A stretch of 64,000 nt of DNA. It comes from Marisa cornuarietis (taxonomy: Eukaryota > Mollusca > Gastropoda > Architaenioglossa > Ampullariidae). How positions within the stretch are numbered: position 1 is the first letter of the stretch; each line of letters begins with the position of its first letter. Below are positions 59,426 to 64,000 of the stretch, piece after piece. Position numbers and translations under genes: made by a program. The notes beneath the pieces were generated by a model. The model was not told the origin of the DNA. It worked only from the letters and a program-made list of their open reading frames with translations, and ran no database searches. The stretch covers positions 310,001 to 374,000 of the forward strand of contig SMMW01000641.1 in the NCBI GenBank assembly GCA_004794655.1. Reading direction: 5' to 3'.

Positions 59426-60107
59426 GAGCTGTCACCTGTATCTCTTCCCTCTCTTGCTAGACTACCCACGCTTAGCCCTATCACCAACTGGTGGAGGGGA
59501 AGGAGGAAAACTCCTGGAACAAACGGATGAAGCGATTTGGACGTTAAACCTGCTCGTGCGTCCCTCTCCATCTTATTTGTTCGCCCTGGTCACGTGGCTT
59601 GTGCGCGAGGAACCCAGCGTGGCTGCCTGTAGTGGGTCTGGGGGCAGTGTGGGGAGAAGTGGGGGGGAGGAGCTTGCAGTAGGACTTGTCAGCCTCTAGG
59701 CTCTGGGTCTTAGCATGGCTTTTGAAGGCTGAGTCCAAAGAGGATGATACAGGCCAAATCCTTTTTCCGTTGTTTTGTTGGCTTTTTTAATCCGTCGTCA
59801 GACAAAATGGGCCTTGTTTTCGCACAGCATCACCAATCTCGTCTTGATCCTCGTTGTCCTATCACGTGACTTTGCCGTCGATGTCCATAACATGACCTAA
59901 TTTGGTTCCTCTCTCCTCCCTGACCTCTGGCCGCAGCTCGCGTTTGGCCTAATTCTGACGTCATCTCCGGTCTATCTTCACGAATCAGGACACACCAAAC
60001 TATTGAAGTTGAAAGGAAAGAGTTTTAAAGTATAGCGGAAACTTTTTTCCCCTTGAATTTCTGCCAATGGAAACTGAGCTTCATTAATTCAGTAATCTTT
60101 CTACCTA
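59426..60107. other. single-copy sequence, no supported gene
   Basis: Unique sequence with GC-richer patches. Nothing recognised. Confidence 0.5.
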
Positions 60108-60176
60108 CAACCCTCTCGCTTTCTCACTCTCTCTCTCTCTCTTTCTCTCTCACTCTCTCTCACACACATACACACT
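60108..60176. repeat. (TC)n(CA)n microsatellite
   Basis: CTCTCT-rich tract with TTTC interruptions, followed by a short CACACA tail. Confidence 0.9.
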
Positions 60177-60249
60177 CGCCCGCTAGCTCGGTCTCCTTAA
60201 TCATTCCATCTTGTTGTACAGCTCGCGTCAATATTGGACACTCGTCAAT

Positions 60250-60352
60250 ACCGCCGCCATGTTTGTAAATTTCCTTAGCAGACAATTGAATGGCAGATCC
60301 CACCACTCTCGCGCATTTAGACCGCCATGTGGCTGTAGACAGAGAACACACT

Positions 60353-60399
<47 letters not shown>

Positions 60400-60535
60400 T
60401 GAGCGCGTGAATGAGCCAAGACACACACATAAACACTCATGCATGGAGTGAGCTGTTTTCAGGACTCACGTGGCTATTTGTGCCGCACGTGACGTTTGTT
60501 GCTCTGCACTGCGCATGCTCGACTTGACGTCATTC
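60250..60535. promoter_or_regulatory. promoter-like cluster of factor sites
   Basis: Within 285 bp there is a YY1-type GCCGCCATGTTTG (60253-60265), an E-box GCACGTGACG (60485-60494), an NRF1-like GCGCATGC (60511-60518) and a perfect CRE TGACGTCA (60525-60532). The combination is common in TATA-less animal promoters. A GT microsatellite (60354-60398) lies in the middle. No downstream exon could be assigned, so this is only a candidate. Confidence 0.4.
60354..60398. repeat. (GT)n microsatellite
   Basis: About 22 GT dinucleotides inside the promoter-like segment. Confidence 0.93.
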
Positions 60536-60539
60536 CTTG

Positions 60540-63493
60540 TGCCACCCGCAATTTTCCCTCGCCGACCGCCTCCAACACTTAATTGTAAAGTCGCCTGAAA
60601 CTGAATCATGCTCACTCGTCTACAGACGACATGAAACCACGGGACACGTTGTTCAATCCAGGCCTGTACTATCTGAAATACCTGAACTATGTGTACTACC
60701 TGAACTATCTGAACTCTGAACTATCTAAACTAGCTGCCAGTGTCCAGTGGCGGAGTCTAGCGGGCCGTATGTAGAACAGCTGTTTAGCTCTGACCAAGAT
60801 GCGGGCGATTGGAAGGAACTAGTCTCTCAAATACGTTTTCTGGGCGGTAATTGATTTTAAATTTTAAGTGAGGGGATACAGGGGGGCATGATACTGGATA
60901 AATATAATATTGTGAGAAGCGGGAGTGGCCGGACTTTGCAGTTCTTATTGAGAGAGGATGGTGTAGACCAGGTAGAGTTGATGGTCTTGTGTAAGACGAC
61001 ACAAAGGTTAGACAACTGCTGCAGTTGCCAACACAGGTAGAGACCAGCAGATGGGATCTTGTTGTTGACAGTATGGCTTATGTTCGATGTGCTTCAAGCT
61101 CTGCTTGTCGAGAAGATGAAGATAACACGATACCTGTAGGCGCTTCCCGCAACAGTGTGTTGGCTCATCTGCTGGCGGCGTTCAATGACACGTACCTGAG
61201 CCACATCGTTACCTGCAGGTAGGTGGTGAGTGGAGTGCTGAGGGCACAGGCACGTGCACACGGGAATACACCGTTTATAGCTATCTGCACAGACATACAT
61301 ACAGTTCGTTTGTCCGTCGCAGGCCGATGATGACCATGATTTCACAAAAAGTTATATTTAGAGAATTAGTGTAGGTGATCATGAGTTCGGAGGTGGTTAA
61401 TGAGGCTAGTCGAGCCTGGATACAGACAGCCGCACACATCAACACAGAAACATTCCCTCTCACACATTCTTTTTGACCGCTAGCATCGCGCGCGCGCACA
61501 CACGCACGCACGCACACACACACACCTATATATATTTAAAGAGGTAATTTACCAAGTGCGTCATACAACAGGTATGTAAAACAGCTTAGTCGGCCAAATG
61601 CTGCTGACAATGTGTGTGATTCTATATTTAGCTGGCGTCCTGCCAGTTCCTGTTGGACTGTAGCTTGTGTCGACCGGGAGAAATGTTAGGAGAGGTAATC
61701 ATATCGTTTATCTGTCCCAGCACGAACAGTGACAAAGTGGCGCGATCGAATCTCAAGCGAGGAAAAAAGGTCGTTTTATGAAACCTTCTTTGTGAGTAAA
61801 GTATATCATGATGCAGATGTCGCACAAATAAGCAAAAAGCTAAATTAAAAAAGACTCATCTCTCTCTTTCTCGGCTCTCTCCAAATATTCGTGTCATTCT
61901 CTCTCTCTCTCTCTCTGAGACCTGTCAGGCCTATTGATGATTTGATCTGCTGATTTGGTTTACATGTTGGGATGAAGTGCCGTGGATGAGGACCAGGCTT
62001 GCTGGCCGGTTGTCTGTCGGAAGGACGGGGCGGCACACGCACGCGGCGATGACGTCAGCTGCCCAGTCGATGTGTTGTCTCAGGCACGGCATGGCCTTGA
62101 CTGGCGCTGGTGGTGGTTGCCGTCTGACAGTTGATAAATAACATCATCACTGGTCCGACTTTGCGACAACCGTCAGAAATTCTTGTCTTTGTATAAAGTG
62201 ATGCCTCCCTCAACCTCCCCCCCCCCGCTAACCCTGACAATTCCTGTCGGCATCTCAACAATGGACCTCGTAAGACCTTCGGCTGTGGATTCTCTTCATA
62301 ACTTGTAATCTTCTTTTACCTTGAACCTCCTTCCTTTCCTCTTGAGCCACTCTAGCTTGCTTTCTTTGGGGGGGGGGGACCTTCTGATGCAGCGCTTATG
62401 CGTCTGTGACCAATAACTTGAGTCCTGCGTGCTGAGTTCGGATCCCGTTTTGACCCTGTTTGATATCTCGTGTGGCACCTTTTTTGACGACTGGTTATTG
62501 AAGTGATGTAACTTTAACTGCTGACACCAGATAAAACACCTTTGCCCTCTACCTTTCTGATAGCTGCTTGTTTGTTTGGATGATTTGTTCCATCGTTCTT
62601 GCGCGAGTATCCATTGGTGTGTAAAGGTATTTTCCTCAGGGTGGATAAAGAATAGAAATGTAAGCTTACAGGTATAGCCTGCACGTTGACAGGTATGTCA
62701 CTGCCACTGCCACTGCCACCGCCACTGCAGTCTTTGTTCAGAAATCTTTGTCTGAGCTGCGTCTCCCCGTCCATTTCCCACCCATCCACACCACCGATCA
62801 TTTGATAGATGTTTCCTACTTGGGACAGCTGACATTTCCCACTTGGCCTGATCTATATTTTTTGTGATGCCATCAACAGGGAAATTCATTTTTCATTCTC
62901 TGACAGTCTTTCCTCTCAATTTTCCTTCTAAAGGCCAGTTACTTCTATCGATAAACAATTATGATGAAAGGGTGTGTACGTTTTAGGTCACGTGATCATA
63001 CCTAACACAGCTACTTAGTGAAGAGTGCTCACCTCGCTATGAGTAATATTTCTGTCAGAATCAAATCTCGCTTGGCAAGTAGTGGAGGAGAGCTGGAGCA
63101 TCTGAGGAGTGAGTTTACCATTACCTTGGAGATAACTAACATCTGCGATCATCAAAAATCTGTCAATGAAAGTCAACTGTTGCTTTGTCGGGCTATGATG
63201 TGGTACTTAAGCTTGTCTGATCTTGCCAGTCTCTTCAGTTTCTGGCTTCAGTCTGAAGCATCAGCTTGGTGGGCGAGGGTCACAGATTCTACCCTGTACA
63301 GCACATCTGGGTAAAGGCACACGGGTACATCTGTAAATAAAACTGAGCAAAACAAAATGTTTGTTAGAGAGAGCGACGAGATCGCCCCAATGCGTCATCT
63401 CAAAGGAAGATAAAGGCCCTCCTTGTTTTCCTGCAAATATTGAAATTAGTGTGAAATTAAACATGTAAATAGAATCCTGAAATGTACTTTATT
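60540..63493. other. long single-copy stretch, no gene recognised
   Basis: A GC/CA alternating tract lies at about 61488-61525. A plus-strand frame (61070-61220) ends in a good donor string CTGCAG|GTAGGTGG at about 61219 but has no recognisable domain. C- and G-runs occur at 62217-62226 and 62369-62378. No RNA gene or mobile element was identified with confidence. Confidence 0.45.
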
Positions 63494-63850
63494 TTGATAT
63501 AAGGTCAGCATGAGGTTATGGGCTTTAGTAGGTCACTCTAAACGAGATCATGGGCTTTAGTAGGTCACTCTAAACGAGATCATGGGCTTTAGTAGGTCAC
63601 TCTAAACGAGATCATGGGCTTTAGTAGGTCACTCTAAACGAGATCATGGGCTTTAGTAGGTCACTCTAAACGAGATCATGGGCTTTAGTAGGTCACTCTA
63701 AACGAGATCATGGGCTTTAGTAGGTCACTCTAAACGAGATCATGGGCTTTAGTAGGTCACTCTAAACGAGATCATGGGCTTTAGTAGGTCACTCTACATG
63801 AGGTCACCATGAGGTCATGGGTTATAGTAGGTCACTCTACATGACGTCAC
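63494..63850. repeat. 32-bp minisatellite, about 10 copies
   Basis: Tandem units of GGTCACTCTAAACGAGATCA then TGGGCTTTAGTA, nearly identical except for the first and last, which have CATGAGGTC variants. Confidence 0.95.
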
Positions 63851-63885
63851 ACTGTTTCCTTACGTGACCCTACGTTACTTGGGGA

Positions 63886-64000
63886 AGCGGGTAGTCGATT
63901 GATGGGAGCACAGGTTCGATACCTGTGTAGCGCAGCAAACTTCCCCCCCCCCAGTCGACCCAGGTGTCGGTACGGGGTTTTTGACTCCATAGAGGGTTGG
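63886..64000 (+). mobile_element. tRNA-derived SINE, cut by the window edge
   Basis: A T-arm-like hairpin with 5-bp stem ACAGG/CCTGT and 7-nt loop TTCGATA (63910-63926) contains a perfect polymerase III B box GGTTCGATACC. Upstream GGGTAGTCGATTGATGG could be a decayed A box/D arm. After a C-run, GTCGACCCAGGTGTCGG and GAGGGTTGG match the order of the fragment at 5372-5450. The element continues beyond position 64000, so length and target duplications are unknown. Confidence 0.5.

Noticed and set aside
61025..61222. Candidate exon ending in CTGCAG|GTAGGT
   Set aside because: The donor is good, but the acceptor is weak and the peptide matches nothing recognisable.
62395..62455. tRNA-like segment with GAGTTCGGATCCCG
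   Set aside because: The T-arm stem pairs poorly and no acceptor or D-arm structure can be drawn. It could be a very old SINE but is not supportable.

Overview
The window looks like animal nuclear DNA, most likely from a mollusc (probably a gastropod). It is moderately AT-rich and full of CA/GT microsatellites and minisatellites. It carries decayed mariner, LINE, SINE-like and LTR elements, and its only well-supported genes are four clustered class A (rhodopsin-like) GPCRs. The nearest families I know of are the largely intronless chemosensory-type receptor families of gastropods. The taxon call is inference from receptor style; no mitochondrial, rRNA or other marker gene is present.

Layout. 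(1) 0-5.7 kb: repeats, a decayed LINE endonuclease fragment (about 4.34-4.64 kb) and a SINE-like tail. (2) 5.98-27.46 kb: four GPCR genes, all on the minus strand. GPCR1 (5981-7114) and GPCR2 (14093-15214) are single uninterrupted reading frames. GPCR3 (21268-22426) is a single-exon copy with one frameshift in the third cytoplasmic loop. GPCR4 (24128-27458) is an intact five-exon paralog that I assembled from GT-AG splice sites with matching phases; no single long open frame reveals it. Between them lie a deleted mariner element whose 5' part has grown into a minisatellite (9196-10746), a 36-bp array, a 44-bp array and microsatellites. (3) 27.5-64 kb: almost entirely tandem arrays. The largest is a 36-bp satellite of about 5.5 kb, split by a 1160-bp solo LTR with a perfect 5-bp target duplication (32689-33848). 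Other arrays have units of 22, 19/57, 38, 39, 56, 13, 36, 37, 72 and 32 bp. Single-copy sequence between them holds a few candidate exons and two promoter-like spots, but no gene I can name.

The receptors share a cysteine plan that is unusual for class A GPCRs. None has the conserved cysteine at the top of TM3. Instead GPCR1-3 have two N-terminal cysteines, one in ECL2 and one in ECL3. GPCR4 has lost exactly one N-terminal cysteine and the ECL3 cysteine together, and carries Arg where the NPxxY Asn normally sits. A divergent multi-exon gene beside intronless tandem copies fits a retrocopy-founded expansion. The most notable non-genic feature is the 36-bp satellite, most of whose units carry a 10-nt match, exact or one base off, to the 5' end of U1 snRNA. 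No CRISPR array, rRNA or functional tRNA gene was found. Long open frames inside tandem arrays are by-products of repeat lengths divisible by three.
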